From: Piper betle
Taxonomy: Eukaryota; Streptophyta; Magnoliopsida; Piperales; Piperaceae
Length of the DNA stretch: 64,000 nucleotides
Direction of reading: 5' to 3'
NCBI GenBank assembly: GCA_033002965.1
Contig: JAURVB010009671.1
Location: 112,171 to 176,170, forward strand
Positions 25,336-38,435 of this stretch are shown one piece after another. A program made the translations under genes and the position numbers. The first letter of the stretch is position 1; the number at the start of each line of letters is the position of its first letter. The notes under the pieces are model-generated. The model searched no databases and had not been told where the DNA came from. It saw nothing but the letters and a program-made list of their open reading frames with translations.

Positions 25336-28300
25336 TCATCCACCACCATCCTCAGCTAAGCGGAGCCTTGCACGCTCAAGTGTGGATTTATGATGTTGTA
25401 AACCATGCCATTTCTTCGTTTTGCTTCCGTTTTGTAGCCCCAATTTTTCTATCGCCTTATGCAAAGCCTTCAAATTGACGAGGGGTACTGTTGTTGGCCT
25501 CCCATGAGCACACTTCAACCACATAAGCAACTTAATGAGAAGAACACATGCAACTAAACCAAGCTAACACACACAGTTTCCAGAGGAATGCCTTCAGTAC
25601 TGAACCTTGTTAACCATTTGAAGATGCATTAACTTAACAGATTCAAGTTTAAATATGGGATCATGCATTTTTGTTCATGCTTACTGTAATAGCATACACA
25701 AGTAACAGGTTTAGTTGCATGGAAAATCATCAAACTTCAATCTGATGAGACTGTAGATCATCTCATACCTGAAAACAGAGGGAAGTCTTCTTCAGTTCTT
25801 CTACAATAATAGAACATTCAGAAGGTAAAAGGTCGTCCCCAAACATGATTGCACCTTGATAAGCAGTATCATCATAGTTAGAAAAAGCCATATACATAAA
25901 CATCTACATAAAACAATGTTTTTTGAAAATTGAGACTTGCACAAATGCTAACTACCATCACCTCGACATGCTTTAGAATTAAGAATTCGATGAACAGCAG
26001 GTGGCACAGTCGACGATCCATCGGTTTCCAGTAGCTGTTTCTAGCAGCAAAGAATCAAAAGTCAGATACACCTGGCTTGAAAAAGTTAAAATAGAAAATA
26101 AAATAGATTGTCATCCATGTGTGTAAAAATTGGTAAACTTTTCTAGTTGAATACTTACCATTCAATATTCACTATTATTACAAAATAATCACTGTTATAA
26201 CCCTCAAAATCCCAAATAATTGGGGGTTGGGGATAGGCATCCTGTTCCTCTGATGCAAGTTTTAAATGATAGGAAAATCACTTAAAGAAAAAGCTACAAA
26301 ACTAAATAGTGCATCTGAAATTTGCATATAACAGCTGCAGATATTGACAGAAGGATGTCCCTGAATATCGTACCTGCTCAAGAAAATCCATTAAATCCTT
26401 CTCTGATAGTTTGACTCCCAAAATACAAGGAACCTGAATCACAGTGGGAATTATAAACAAGTATTCACAAAAGAAAAAAAGAAGAAATTTTTATCAGGAT
26501 ACTGCCAAGATAAGGTCAAGAAATAAAGCATGGAGATCATAAATAATCCACGTCCAAACCCAAATTACATGGGGATTTGGTTGATGATGATGGTGATGAA
26601 TGAAAATTAATCCATTTCTCATTAACTAACTGAACACCTCAGATGACAATAGCTGATCAAACAAAAAAGACACCGGTAACAAACTCTTCAGAGTGTGTGC
26701 CATGGGTCCACAACAAAGTGAAGAAACCAATCATTGAGAAACACTTACAGCAGTCAAATAAACTTTAAATGATGGCTTATGCAGAATATCCAGGCTCCTG
26801 AAAAGGCAAGAATTAAGGAAAATATGAGACAAAAGATCTTCCAGTATGAGATATCTATTGACAAAAACTGAATATCATTGTTTCTTTGCATCCAATTTAT
26901 TCTATCACTAAGCAAACATCACAGACTATGCGCCTGACCCCAATTATTTGGGATAAGGTGAAGGAAGAAGCAGCATTAAGCATAAAGTGCAAGCAATAGC
27001 GCTTACAACAAGCTTATGATTTATATCTTCCAATTGAAATTCTTTGTTTTGTCATCTAAACCAAAGTTGTATGTTAAATTAATAAGAAACTGATGAAAAT
27101 ATATCATTTAAAGAAATGCAAAAGTCCAGTCAGTCAAGATGTCAGACCGCAATATAATTGCTACATCTCAAATGTTTTAGCAGGAAAGGTCCAAGTAAAA
27201 ACAAGAAGGATATCTTAAACAAACTGAAAATAGCAAAAATTGAAGTTTCTCACTCTAGGGGAGTATAATGATTCACAAAATAGCAATTGAAACAAAATTT
27301 CTATCCATACAGCTATCAAGCCAAAGATTCCTAACATGTGCCAAAATTCAATCCACACAACTATAAACCAAAAAATTTCTAACATGTGCCAAAGGGTACC
27401 ATGTGGAAAACTTGGCTATTTCAAATTCACATTGATTCAAATATTTAAGTTTATCTCAAATTTTAAGGCTTTCAAACATGACACATTCTAATTATTAAGT
27501 GTAAAATAAAGGTTATAAAATACAAAGTCACATTGACTGTGAAAATTACTGAATACCCATTCGTTTGTTCCATTCGCACAAGAATTTTGTAACTAATAAA
27601 TTCAAGAGCAGTTTACCATTACAGAAGGTAACATGACTAAAAGCTTCATTTATAAGTACTATCCATCAGAGAAGAAAACTATATCTCAATACTTTAAGGC
27701 AACTGCAGAAGCAATAGAAAGCTCACGTTGTAAAGGATTGATTCTCAGTATGAGTGTTGCAAATCCAACCCCAATTGGCTACTTGCTCTGCATAATTTTG
27801 GAGCAACTGAAACCCAAACTCAGGAATTACCTGAAAGCAGCATGGCAATGAAGAGATTAAGCTCCCAACAAATACGCAGTTACTCCAGTCAACTTTGGAA
27901 AGCAACCATATACCAATTCTTCCTCTGAATCCAAATAAGCAACTGTCTTCCCATCACCAGATAACACCTTATAAGTAGCATATGCTGTGAGTAGGTAGGG
28001 AAGAAGCCAAACATAGTAATGAAAAAAGATCATGCACAAGAAAAACCTTCTGATGAAGCTCTTCCAAACGAATCCGCTCATCTGCAGCATGCTACATCAA
28101 ATGCACATTCTATGAGCAAAATTCAGTCAAACATTTAAGGGTCATCTCTTGCAGGTTTAACCATTTGTTTGAAGCATGTTAATGAAATATGAAGTTTAAT
28201 CTACAAACTTGACGCACAGATAGCAATGCAAAACCCACATTGGGTAGAAATTTGAGAATCACTATTTACTAACATTTAGATTATTTTCTGCATCAATCAG

Positions 28301-31300
28301 AAAGCACACCTGATCCACCACTGCAAGAATTTGATCTGATATCACTGGGATAAACTTTCTATCAAGCTGTGGCAGAACTGTTGCCCTATCAAGAAAATCC
28401 TTGTCAATAACTTCAGGTACTAATAAACCACCACAGTGTTGTAGCCGCCCTGAAGAAATATCAAGAATATCATCGCTGTGCCCAGTCCACTGTGATGCTT
28501 CCTATGAGTACATGGCACCATCAATTAGCTCAATGCCATCATAAAACTTTTTTATTAGTCCAAGTGTAAAGGCTAGTAACTTAACTGTATGCTGTAGAAC
28601 TCTATTCCTCCATTTACTTAGTACAACATTCATATCTTCATGGGATTCTGCATATGAGATTTGAGGAAGAAACACAATCTTATTACGGCTAAAGATATAG
28701 ACATGAATGCTAGACCAAAAAAAATAACACTTCAATCAATCATTAATAATAGAAAAATAAGTTATTCATCAACCTACATGAAAAACATCAAGATAAAACA
28801 TTTTTTGTCAAAGAAATTTGGTTGATTTGATAATCAACGTTATGCAAGTTTGTAAGACAATCTAGTTACCACAAATCATCAGGGGAAAGATATACTTCGT
28901 GAGGAAGATCATGAAACACCAACATTGCATGAGAAATTTCTCCATATGTTGCAAAAAGGAGAACCCTGGTTTTCTTATAGTGAGTAGTCAATAGCAAACA
29001 CTTCATTTTTTATCTTTATGTCTGAAATATCATTACCTTCAATTGAGTTGGTAGATAATTTGTCAAATCTTCTTTCATCCTTAATCATTCCCTTGTCATG
29101 GCAAATTCCTTGTTTTCTGTTGAGGACAATGCCCATGTCAAACATCTTTATCTTTGGACAAGAAGTAAAAACAAATCGGTTTTAAATTTCAAATGCATAT
29201 TACCTGCCAATAGTGGAACATGTTTTTGACGCATCTACAACTTGATCCATACGGAATGGCACATCAGTGTTATTAATAGAACCTGATACATTCACAGGCT
29301 CGCTCATAGATGAAAGAAACAGAAAATCATGCAATATACAATTTTTTCATCTGTAAGCAAACCTTGTACATCATGGCAGCTTTGAAAATATTTTTCTCCC
29401 CATGTTCCCTCTCCAGGAATCACGGACCCCAAATCAGAAAATTTTTTCCTTTCTTTGAAAAATGGCGGAGCTGACAAGCTTCTTTTTGGATGGCATTGCC
29501 TGACAAGTTGATCTTTAGGAATTTTAAATCTTGGCTCATAGGTGTGCTCAATCTTCACTTTACACTTTGAAGTAAAAAGAGGTGCTTCCGGTAATTCTTC
29601 GTTGTCCTTATTAGTTTCATAACTCCCAGAAATTAAGCAACTTCCTCCCATGTTCAGCTCCTCCAGAAAGCCATCAATGCTAGAGATTGTTCGACAGCCA
29701 TCTTCAGCAGAGTTTGCAAATTCACTCTGATTGACTAAAAAATCAGAAATGATATAATTATTCTCTGACTTATGAATCAAAATTTCATCCTCTATATCTC
29801 CCTTGCTTAGATAACTTCTACTGAATTTTTTTCTGCTACTCTTCCAAATGTCAGAATTTACAGGATGTTCCATATTGCGAGAATTAAGATGCCATGGCTT
29901 TATTGCTTTTCGAGGTGGCACATAAACAAAAGTTTCCCCTCCATCTTCAGAAGCATCAAAATCGCTGCATATGGAATCTGATATGAATGATGAACGACAT
30001 CTTCTCAGAACTGGAGAAGAAAACTGAGAAGCTTCTTCATCTTTTCCATGAAACTTCATACAGTAAATCGAACCTTCGCACTGACAATCCTCATCTACAA
30101 GAACAAGAGGACTTTTCTGCTTAACCCACTCATTTCTGTCTCTAAAGTCATTAGAGTTGATTCTAAGCTTCTCCCCATTATCAGTGACAAGGTGCCTTTT
30201 GTAGTTAAAAGGCAATTCTTTCGATGATTCTGGCAGGAAATTATCCTCAAATGGTCTAAAGCTCTGTTGAAATCTTGCATCCATGTCATATTCTCTATTA
30301 CGTAAACCATGTTTCTCATCTATTTCCTTCAATGAATAAAAGTTGCTTTTGTAAGAAAACTCGGTGTCTGGTGTCATCTGGTTCATCCGTATGGGTGAAT
30401 CCATCATAAAATCACTCATAACAATCCCCATATCTCTCTTTTTGGACACCTTTTCAGAGAAACCAAAATTGGTGTCACAAAGCGTACTCGAGTCCTTGAT
30501 ACTGACGTCCATGACTAGAATATTTCAGTGATTTTCCCGATGATCTTTGATAATTTTCAAGGCACTCCCCAATATCAGAATCAAACTCTGGAATATCATG
30601 GAAAGGATTGGATGCTCTACCAGATATGGAAGCAGGGAATTGCTCCACACTGCGAGTCTGTAGTGAAGTTCAAAAACTTGAGGAAGATCTTCAGTAGACA
30701 GGTCTGACATAAAACAATCCAAGTAAATGTAGTATCCAAAAACCTTTACTCCATTCTTAATCATTCATGTTTCATCAAAAGTCCTACAATAATGCATGCA
30801 GGAGAGAAAGAACTAATAGATACCTTTTGATTCAGCACATTTGTGCTCCTTCCTCATTTCATTTACACTGTATCCATCAAGAATACAATCACAAGACTTC
30901 CCTGAGAAGAAGAATATATATAATTTGAACAAAGAAGATGATGCAAATGTTGACAAGTCCAGAAAAAAGGACTCATATACCTGACTGGACTATCAATGTT
31001 CAACCTTGAATATTAGCCCAGAAGTTACTGACAGCTTTCACAATGAAAGCCTGAACAGTCGGCCAATCCTAAATAGAAAATGTAAAGATTAGTACAGCAT
31101 AATGGTATATAATGCTGAACAACTGCGTGAAAAACTAAATGATATGAGATGATCGGATCTCAAAAGATTTAAATATCTAACAATCAAACAGGAGGAGCTA
31201 CCTTAAATTCAACCTTTGTCCTTGATGGCTCAAAAGTCAGATCGTATACAGACTGCGGGCAACAGAGATTCAGCAAATATGCTGAGCTGTCCTGCGTCTT

Positions 31301-34144
31301 ATGTCTCTTTGAGTTCTGATAATCTGAATGATCTTCGGTAGGCCGCTTAAACTTAGTTACTAAGGTGCTAAGCAATTTGTGAATTGCACCTTTGCATATA
31401 GGACGTGAGTTTATATCTGAGACATGTTAAGGACACCATACACCAATGGAAAAAGAAAGGAGAAGGAACTTCTGATCTTCTATATGAGGATACATATATA
31501 TTGGAGAACCTGCAAAAAGTTACCTTGTAAGAAGAAAATAAAAAAACAGGATCTTATTACATAGATATCCGTTACTAAGTAATAATAATGATATAAATAA
31601 CTTTAAGGAATTACCCTATAAGAGGAGAAAGCAGGACTAGACAAGTATCCAAAGCTTTAGCAATCCTTCGGTAAAATGCAACTCAAACAATGAGTTACCA
31701 ATCTCACCTCCAAAACTGCTAGTCACTAATGGCAAAGAAGATGCACTAGGAAGAGCACAAAATAGCTCCTCCTTGCTTCATTTGAGAAGAGAACAAATTT
31801 TAGATCTTAAGCACGATAGTCTCAGGTATACGTTTTATAAAAAGTAACTCATTAAAGACAGTAAGTGAATATTCTATTTGTGGAAACAAAAAACAAAAAG
31901 AAAAAATAAAATAAAATAAAACAAGATAATCACCTCTCAACATCAACTAATTTAAAGAAAATATGTGGGAAAACAAGAGCAATTCGAAATATGCATTTCT
32001 TCACCGTCTGCAAACTTTCTTAGGGCTGTAAAACAAATAGTTGCAAGTTTTGAATTAATCAAGTTGAAATAGAAATATGAGGCCAGAGTTAAAGTTAAGT
32101 TTTAGGCAGGAAACAACCTAGACTGCATGCACTTTCTCCGAACAGGCTGGTTGTAATATAGATCGCGGACTATTACTGCTCCAAAAAATATAAACGCACA
32201 AAAAATCAGTTTCTAGAAATCATGTAGAAAAGAAAACGCACAACTTATTAGTTAAAAATTCATAGAAAAGTCAAGATTTTTCCGAGAGTATCTGCAGATA
32301 ATATCAGGCATATAAACACATCATGACTATGGCAAATTAGTCAAAAGAACTGTATCCGTCATGCCTCCTTGCATGACATTATCTAAAGGCCATAATTGGG
32401 ATTTAGACATCATATCCAGTATGCCTCCATGGGAAACTAGAAAATCAGACAATGAAAAGAATACATGTGCAAATAGCTTTTACAATTAAATTTCAAGCAA
32501 GAGATACTCACCTGTGGTGCCGACTTCCTTCCTAACATCATTTATTCCAAGATATAAAGATCTGCATCCCTACGCATATAAAAATAAAATAAAATAAAAT
32601 TATAGAAACAGCAAAGCAAACTCCTTCACCTGGGACCATTCAGCATAGAAATAGAACACGCAAAGCAAAACCTAAGGAAAAAAGGCATGCCTTTATGACT
32701 TTTTGGTATCCATTTGGCCTTCCACGAGCTTTTGTTATGATTTCCAATAGAGAAATATGAGAAAGAGAACCTAAAGTTTCCCCTCTTGAAGTAAAACTTT
32801 CGGACATCAACTTCCACCTCAACTAAGGATTGTAACTTGACGTCACTTGTGACAAATTAGACATGTAAAAATACTAGATAAGAAGCATGTTTAATCAAAT
32901 TGCAAATAATATAGAAAGAAATCTCCAAGAATGCTCAATGTGATGAACGAAGATTCTCAATCATGTCCATTAAAATGATAGGAGTGTTTTAATTGACATA
33001 GTTGATTCAAGAATACACCCAAAATTGTCATCTACTTTGACACGAACGTACATTATCTACTGAAAGATGATAGCCAGTATCACTTTTGAAATATTTCAGA
33101 TAATTGATTGACAAGAATATTGCTTCATCTTCGAATCACACAAAACATTCAAAGAAAGATTTCTATTTAATCCTGGATGTGAAAATTTATATTCTGAAAT
33201 TATAGTTTGAATATTGAAATAAGCATTGGAGTAGCAATAAAAAACAGTTACCATATTTTTCTCCCAAAAGAACCAAACCATCACGTGAAATGCCACAACC
33301 TGTAAATATTTAGTCAGACAACAGCCATGACATGAAAATGCATTTACGGAATACTTTTGGAAAGAGAAACTGAAAGCCACTGTATAATACCATCATCTTC
33401 AATTCTCACATAGCAAGACCCAATGTTTAGAAAGACAAGTACCTATGAAAGTAGACATATAAATCTTATAGTAAATCACAAAGAATAACAAATAAGTAAA
33501 CGTTTTAAGAAAAAATATTAAGAAGCAATTTTAATGTTACATGAAATCGACTACTGATACCCTGCTTCAGTGCTCCATATGAACAATTGAAAAAATTACT
33601 TGCTCTATCACTACATTAGTAGGACAGATTGAGAGTGTTGGTAAACAGACTGGGTCCATATAATGAAAGCCAGCACAAATCACAGATAAAAGACAGAGTT
33701 GATAGACATCAAACTTAACTCTCTAGTTAGCATAACTTAACTGGATCTACACCTTACCCTCCACAACAAAGAGCAATTATGCATTCCCCACCGATTCAAC
33801 ATCAATGGAGCAATGGGAAGGGTCAGCAATTTTGTACTGACAAGGATGCAATAAAAATTCTTCCATTCAAAAATGAACGTGGATTTTCACATTCTTGAAA
33901 TTTATCAAATGGAAGTATGAAACTATCTTGCAAGACGTAAGTAATCAAGGACACTTTTGATAAAAGCAGTCAGGCATGCTTTACGAGCAACAACCAAGAA
34001 TTTTACCAACTGGTTTACCTTGGAAGCACCAGCATCCACACTGTTATATACCAGCTCCTCCACTACCCTAGCCAAATCAAACAGATGAACGCTCGAACGC
34101 AAGGAGCTGTGAACAGCTTCCGGCAACTGCTTGATGCTCCCCAT
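25336..34144 (-). CDS. MLH3: DNA mismatch-repair protein MLH3 (MutL-gamma subunit), reading frame broken in the N-terminal half and linker
   Basis: MLH3 pairs with MLH1 as a nicking endonuclease in meiotic crossover formation and mismatch repair. Exon 1 (34144-34019) encodes MGSIKQLPEAVHSSLRSSV with ATPase motif I (VVEELVYNSVDAGA). Exon 3 (33299-33252) completes motif II (DDGCGISRDGLVLLGE). Later exons include 32569-32512, 32178-32118, a 16-bp microexon 31509-31494, 31416-31202, 31068-31005, 30901-30824 and the large exon 30703 to about 29363 with the plant signature FVYVPPRKAIKPWHLNS. The C-terminal endonuclease exons are intact and in phase: 28501-28310, 28091-28047, 27967-27914, 27830-27727, 26797-26749, 26433-26374, 26034-25962, 25854-25769 and 25512-25336. 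They carry DQHAADERIRLEE, ACRGAIMFGDD and CAHGRPT, the metal-binding motifs. Frame breaks occur at 32845-32691, 32025-31934, 31775-31615 and twice at 30703-30480. This may be a decaying gene or a sequence with homopolymer errors. Confidence 0.85.
32691..32845 (-). other. MLH3 exon covering ATPase motif III, disrupted, with GC splice donor
   Basis: Total length fits the phase of its neighbours, but the frame is shifted by a one-base loss near the start (TCAAG where TCAAAG is expected), with a TAG soon after, and restored by an extra C near 32783. The motif usually reading GFRGEAL reads TSRGETL here. Downstream LGSLSHISLLEI and RGRPNGYQKVIK are normal. The exon ends AAG followed by GCATGC, so the intron would use a GC donor, which is a known minor class. 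Confidence 0.65.
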
Positions 34145-34149
34145 GGACA

Positions 34150-34620
34150 ATCATAACAGACTACAAATAACCAACATCCAATTAGTATTCAAAATGACAT
34201 CAAGAAAATCAAGAAAAATGCAATCTTGGAGGATGGAATCCCTCCCAAAAGATAACACACAAAATAAAATAAAAAATTCACACATATAAATTATCAAAAC
34301 CGCAATCTTGGATCATGAAACCCTCTCCGGGGAACACCGGCACCGCCATTACAACCAAATCAATCAAACCAGCCCTCGAAACCAAGGGGCGGCGAAGGAG
34401 AAGAGATGTATACTACCAACGCTTAAAGAGGGAGACGCTGCCTCGACGAACCTCTACGAGGCGGCGCACGGCGACCGCCCTCGGCGGAGTCCCGGCGGCG
34501 GCAAGGGAATTCAGGCGGCCGAGCCGGCGGAGCACTGCAGGCGCCGCCGGAGAAATGGGCGAAAAGTGAATTTGTGGCGGGAGAAAGTAGGCGGACGATA
34601 AACGGGTCGGATGATATAAA
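34150..34620 (-). promoter_or_regulatory. MLH3 leader and promoter region
   Basis: GC content rises sharply at 34310-34600. Read on the minus strand, this is a leader-like segment with a possible donor near 34415 (CGTTG followed by GTAGTA), suggesting a non-coding first exon and a leader intron before the start codon at 34144. This is inferred from composition and one splice-like site. Confidence 0.4.
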
Positions 34621-35249
34621 CGGGTCGACCGCTAGTTTTTGGGGTTAGCATATTTCCTGGCTTGAAAAACGATAATAATTAATCCAATAAAAATCCTACG
34701 CTAAATATATAATTCCTAATAAATACTCCTATCAAAATAAATATATATATATAATAATTAAAATTTAATTAGGTGCAATTATTTTATGAGCATAAAGCAT
34801 GCATCAATTGCTTTTGTGTTAGATCAATAGCACGATGAAAGGTCAAATTTATGGGAAATAGGAAAATTAGAGACTAAATTAAGGTTGTGAAGCTCGATTA
34901 AAGGATAAATTTGGCACGTGAGGTATATTGCCAGCCTCCTTAAAATAAATCGAGATTTCGATAAAACTTACTCCTACAATAAAATTAAATTTCATTCTTC
35001 TTCAATTGTTCTCCCAAAGTTATGCCAAGATTATTTATTTATAATAAACATAGACCCTAATCTAATGGACCTAATGGCCTTATACTTAATTACCATTTCA
35101 TGGGCTATTTAATTATGCTAGGCAAGATGTCATGCCAAATAAATTTTACTTTTATATACAAATTTTTATCAAATAATAAAATATAATTTAATAATTTAAT
35201 ATCTTAGATATAAACTGTGATTTATTTTACAAATATATTTTATTTAAAT

Positions 35250-35400
35250 GAAAAGATAAAATTATAATTATTTAATTTTTTATTATATTTTTGCATGATA
35301 ATTTAACGCACTTTTATTAATAAGAAATTAAAAATTAAAATTAATCGAATTCAAACCCATAACTTTTTATCATAAAAAATATTTTTGTTATTATTTTTTA
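35250..35400. repeat. Single copy of the 7.3-8.1 kb repeat family
   Basis: Shares TTTTATTATATTTTTGCATGATAATT, the GAATTCAAACCCATAACTTTTTATC box and the T-rich tail with the three tandem units at 7.3-8.1 kb, in the same orientation. Confidence 0.5.
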
Positions 35401-36640
35401 AAAATGAAGGCCACATCCCCACCTTAAGGCTCTGTAAACATGCATTTACCGATAAGGAAAAACACAAAATCCCAGATAGAAAATAAGAACTGCAACAAAC
35501 ATAAGGCGCCTCATTAACAAGGGCTCCTCCTCCATACGTCCAACGGTTAACATGTTTGCGCAGATGCACAGTGCATCCATCAGAATAGAAGATGTTGGCA
35601 ACAACTAAAAATACCATGGCCCAAGTCATGCAGGTAGAAGCCAAGCTTCCCACCGGCATCACAAGTACTGATCATCCGGAACACTCTGCATTGTTTAAAG
35701 GTTGTTTGTGGCAGCACAGAAAACGATGCAAACGCGACAAGACGAGAAAGCAGAAGAAGCTGCACAATTGCAGGAACGAGAGGCCTCGGCATTTATGTCC
35801 TGGAACATAAAACAATTACATTAATATAGCAAACTCTTACTAGCAGTAATTGACTGATCAGTAGTATATATGGAAGGTAACCCATTTATATTAGGATGAT
35901 GCAGTCTAAATTGCTCTGATCTCAACCAATGCTAAACAGAACTAAATCTAACACAACCAAATCAAGCAGACATGCAGAGTCACAGACCCCGTTGCTCTTT
36001 AAGATTACGTTAGCATTGAATCACACAGAAATTTAATGGCTAGTGATCGAGCAAAGCTGAACTAAAGCAAATGAAAACAAACAAACACCGAAAGTTGTAT
36101 TACATTGACTAATTGCAATTCATATCATCAAGTGAGGATATTAGCTCCAAACACAGAAACCTCTCAACCCATACTTGAGCTTAAAGAGACATCAGAAGAA
36201 GACCAAACTGATCAAACAGTTGCAAAACTTCTCAAGACACAAATGATCAGATCATAAAAACTTTTATATTGTTGTGTATTGTATTAATCGCTAAGATTTC
36301 AGCCAGTCAATGACCACTGATCATCAAACATTATCCAGTCTTTCAAACAAAAGAACTACAAAGGAACAATTCCCACTTCTTGAACAATTTTTTCAAAACC
36401 AAAAACAAAACCCAGTACTCTACATAAAGAACATGGGAACTTCGGTCCTCGCTGGAAAGGGCAACACAAGCAATCTCACGCAGTTGTAGTACTGGAGCAA
36501 ACTCAAAAATCCCAACAAGCATACAACACCAACCCATCAATCCAAAGCAAATATTTGTAGGTAGATGGATGCACTTACCACGCCTCCTCTTCCGTCGACG
36601 TTTGCTTCTGCAACAAGTTCACAGGTGGGGAGGTTTTCAT
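35351..36640 (-). CDS. Unrecognised small membrane or secreted protein locus, model uncertain
   Basis: A possible first exon (36640 to about 36579) ends in a good GT donor (GCGTG followed by GTAAGT). An acceptor near 35806 (TTTTATGTTCCAG) opens an exon in which one frame (35792-35580) starts MPRPLVPAIVQLLLLSRLVA, a hydrophobic signal- or anchor-like stretch. An overlapping frame (35662-35351) carries CMTWAMVFLVVANIFYSDG and a second hydrophobic segment near its end. The two frames could be parts of one protein split by a frame shift, or the second could be spurious. I recognise no family. The locus lies between the MLH3 promoter and the gene at 38 kb. Confidence 0.25.
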
Positions 36641-36699
36641 TCAAGGCAAGGGGGTGGGACTTATCAAACTCCCTTTGACCGGAAATACGTAACGCGTTC

Positions 36700-37850
36700 A
36701 TGCCCATGCACGTCCCTTATTAGATTTGGTTGTCAAGCTTCATAATTAAATTATTTTCACTTTTATAGAATAATAATTGTGGCAAAAATATACATTTTCT
36801 AGTTTAAAAATAGTCTAAACAAAAGGCTATCAATGGTGATTTATCAACTTCCCAAAAGTTCCGGATAAAATAAAAAAATGAGGGAGAACTTATTCACTGC
36901 ATAAAAAAATAATAATGAAAACTTTATTAATTTAACCGATCAGACTTTAAATATTAATAATAATAGTAAAAGTTTTACCGTAACTAGTTTACCAATTTAA
37001 TAGAATATTATTTAATTATTTTATATGTAATTATAAAATCATTTTTATCTCAACATTAATCTTGAAATTTTCAATTGTTAAAATATTAATCTGATGAACA
37101 TACTTAATTTAAATTATTTATTTACTTATTTTTAATTTTTTAATATTATATTATCATATTTTGGATGGTCGGAACATTTTGTATTTTGTGAGTTAGAATA
37201 TATTTTAGATAACTTAATTTTTAACCAATTTAATAATATTAAATTTATGATATGTGAAGGGATGAAAATTTAACTATATATTAACTGAACTTTATAGTAA
37301 TCCGATCGACAACCGTAACCAAACTATTTACAGCCATATTGTAGACCACTTAGGTCGAGTCCGCAGATCAAATATCTACAAATCTAATCTATATTTAACA
37401 TATTTATATTTGATCCAAATTAATTCAAATCGGATACATTATATATTTATATCTAATATGTACATATAATATTTTATAATTTTTTTATCAATTTTTCTTG
37501 CATTTATAATTTATATGTTATTTATATTTTTTATTTGAGTAGATTAAATAAAAATCGAATACAGGTTTTGATGAATTTAGATCAAATATATAATAGATAA
37601 TTTAGATAAAATGTGTATTTGAAATTTTATGGCTCACCTAAAATACGAATATGACCTTATTTGATCCAAAGCCCATCCCTAATCCCACATAAATCGAAAG
37701 AAAATTAGGGTTAAAAAAGTGGGATGTGGCCCACACAAAATGTAAAATGGCAAACCCGTAATTTCACCGATATAGGGGGGTGATTATGAACAAAAAAATT
37801 AGTTTTTTTAAAAATAAAAATGTCTCCTTTTCTCTCTCCATTTGTCTCGC
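36700..37850. other. AT-rich intergenic DNA
   Basis: No gene or bounded element seen. The right edge (37800-38400) is the leader of the plus-strand gene at 38.4 kb. Confidence 0.5.
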
Positions 37851-38435
37851 TGTGAATTCCAAAAATCATCCGAAACCCTAACCAACACCAACGCTCCATC
37901 CTCTCCAACCCGTCAACAATCGGGTAATATCATCGTCTTCCCACCCAATCCTCTGTCTACTTCAATCTGATCTTTGCCAAAAATCAATTCTTGATGCGGT
38001 TATGGTGTGCCAATCGGTGTTTCTTTTTATAAATTATCCGTCTTTTATTTGGTCATAATTAGGGTGAATTATGTTGTTGTTTTGGGTTAATTCCATGGAA
38101 ATTGTTTGTGCGTAGATGTTGTTGGTTGGGGCTGTCTGATCGAGTTATGGAGGAGGTGCTGATTAATTGTATTGTTGGTGGATGGGAGGCTGCTTGAACT
38201 TTGATCATGTGTGTGACTGAGTTAGGGTTTTTTGGACACCGATGTGGAATTAGGATTTGTTGTGTGTTTGATGGGTTTGAGGAATGAATGGTTGTGGAAT
38301 TGAGTGGTGCTGTGTGGCAATTTGGGATTTAATCAATTGGAGCTGTGGATGGCGAATTGCGGAGGTTTTATGTGTAGTGGTGTTGTGATTATGGTGTAAG
38401 GCGTGTTTTATAGTTGCGTGATTGGGTTTGAACAT

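Noticed and set aside
29304..30512. A stand-alone intronless gene of about 400 codons
   Set aside because: The frame contains the MLH3 linker signature and is flanked by MLH3 exons with matching splice sites, so it is the large internal exon of MLH3.
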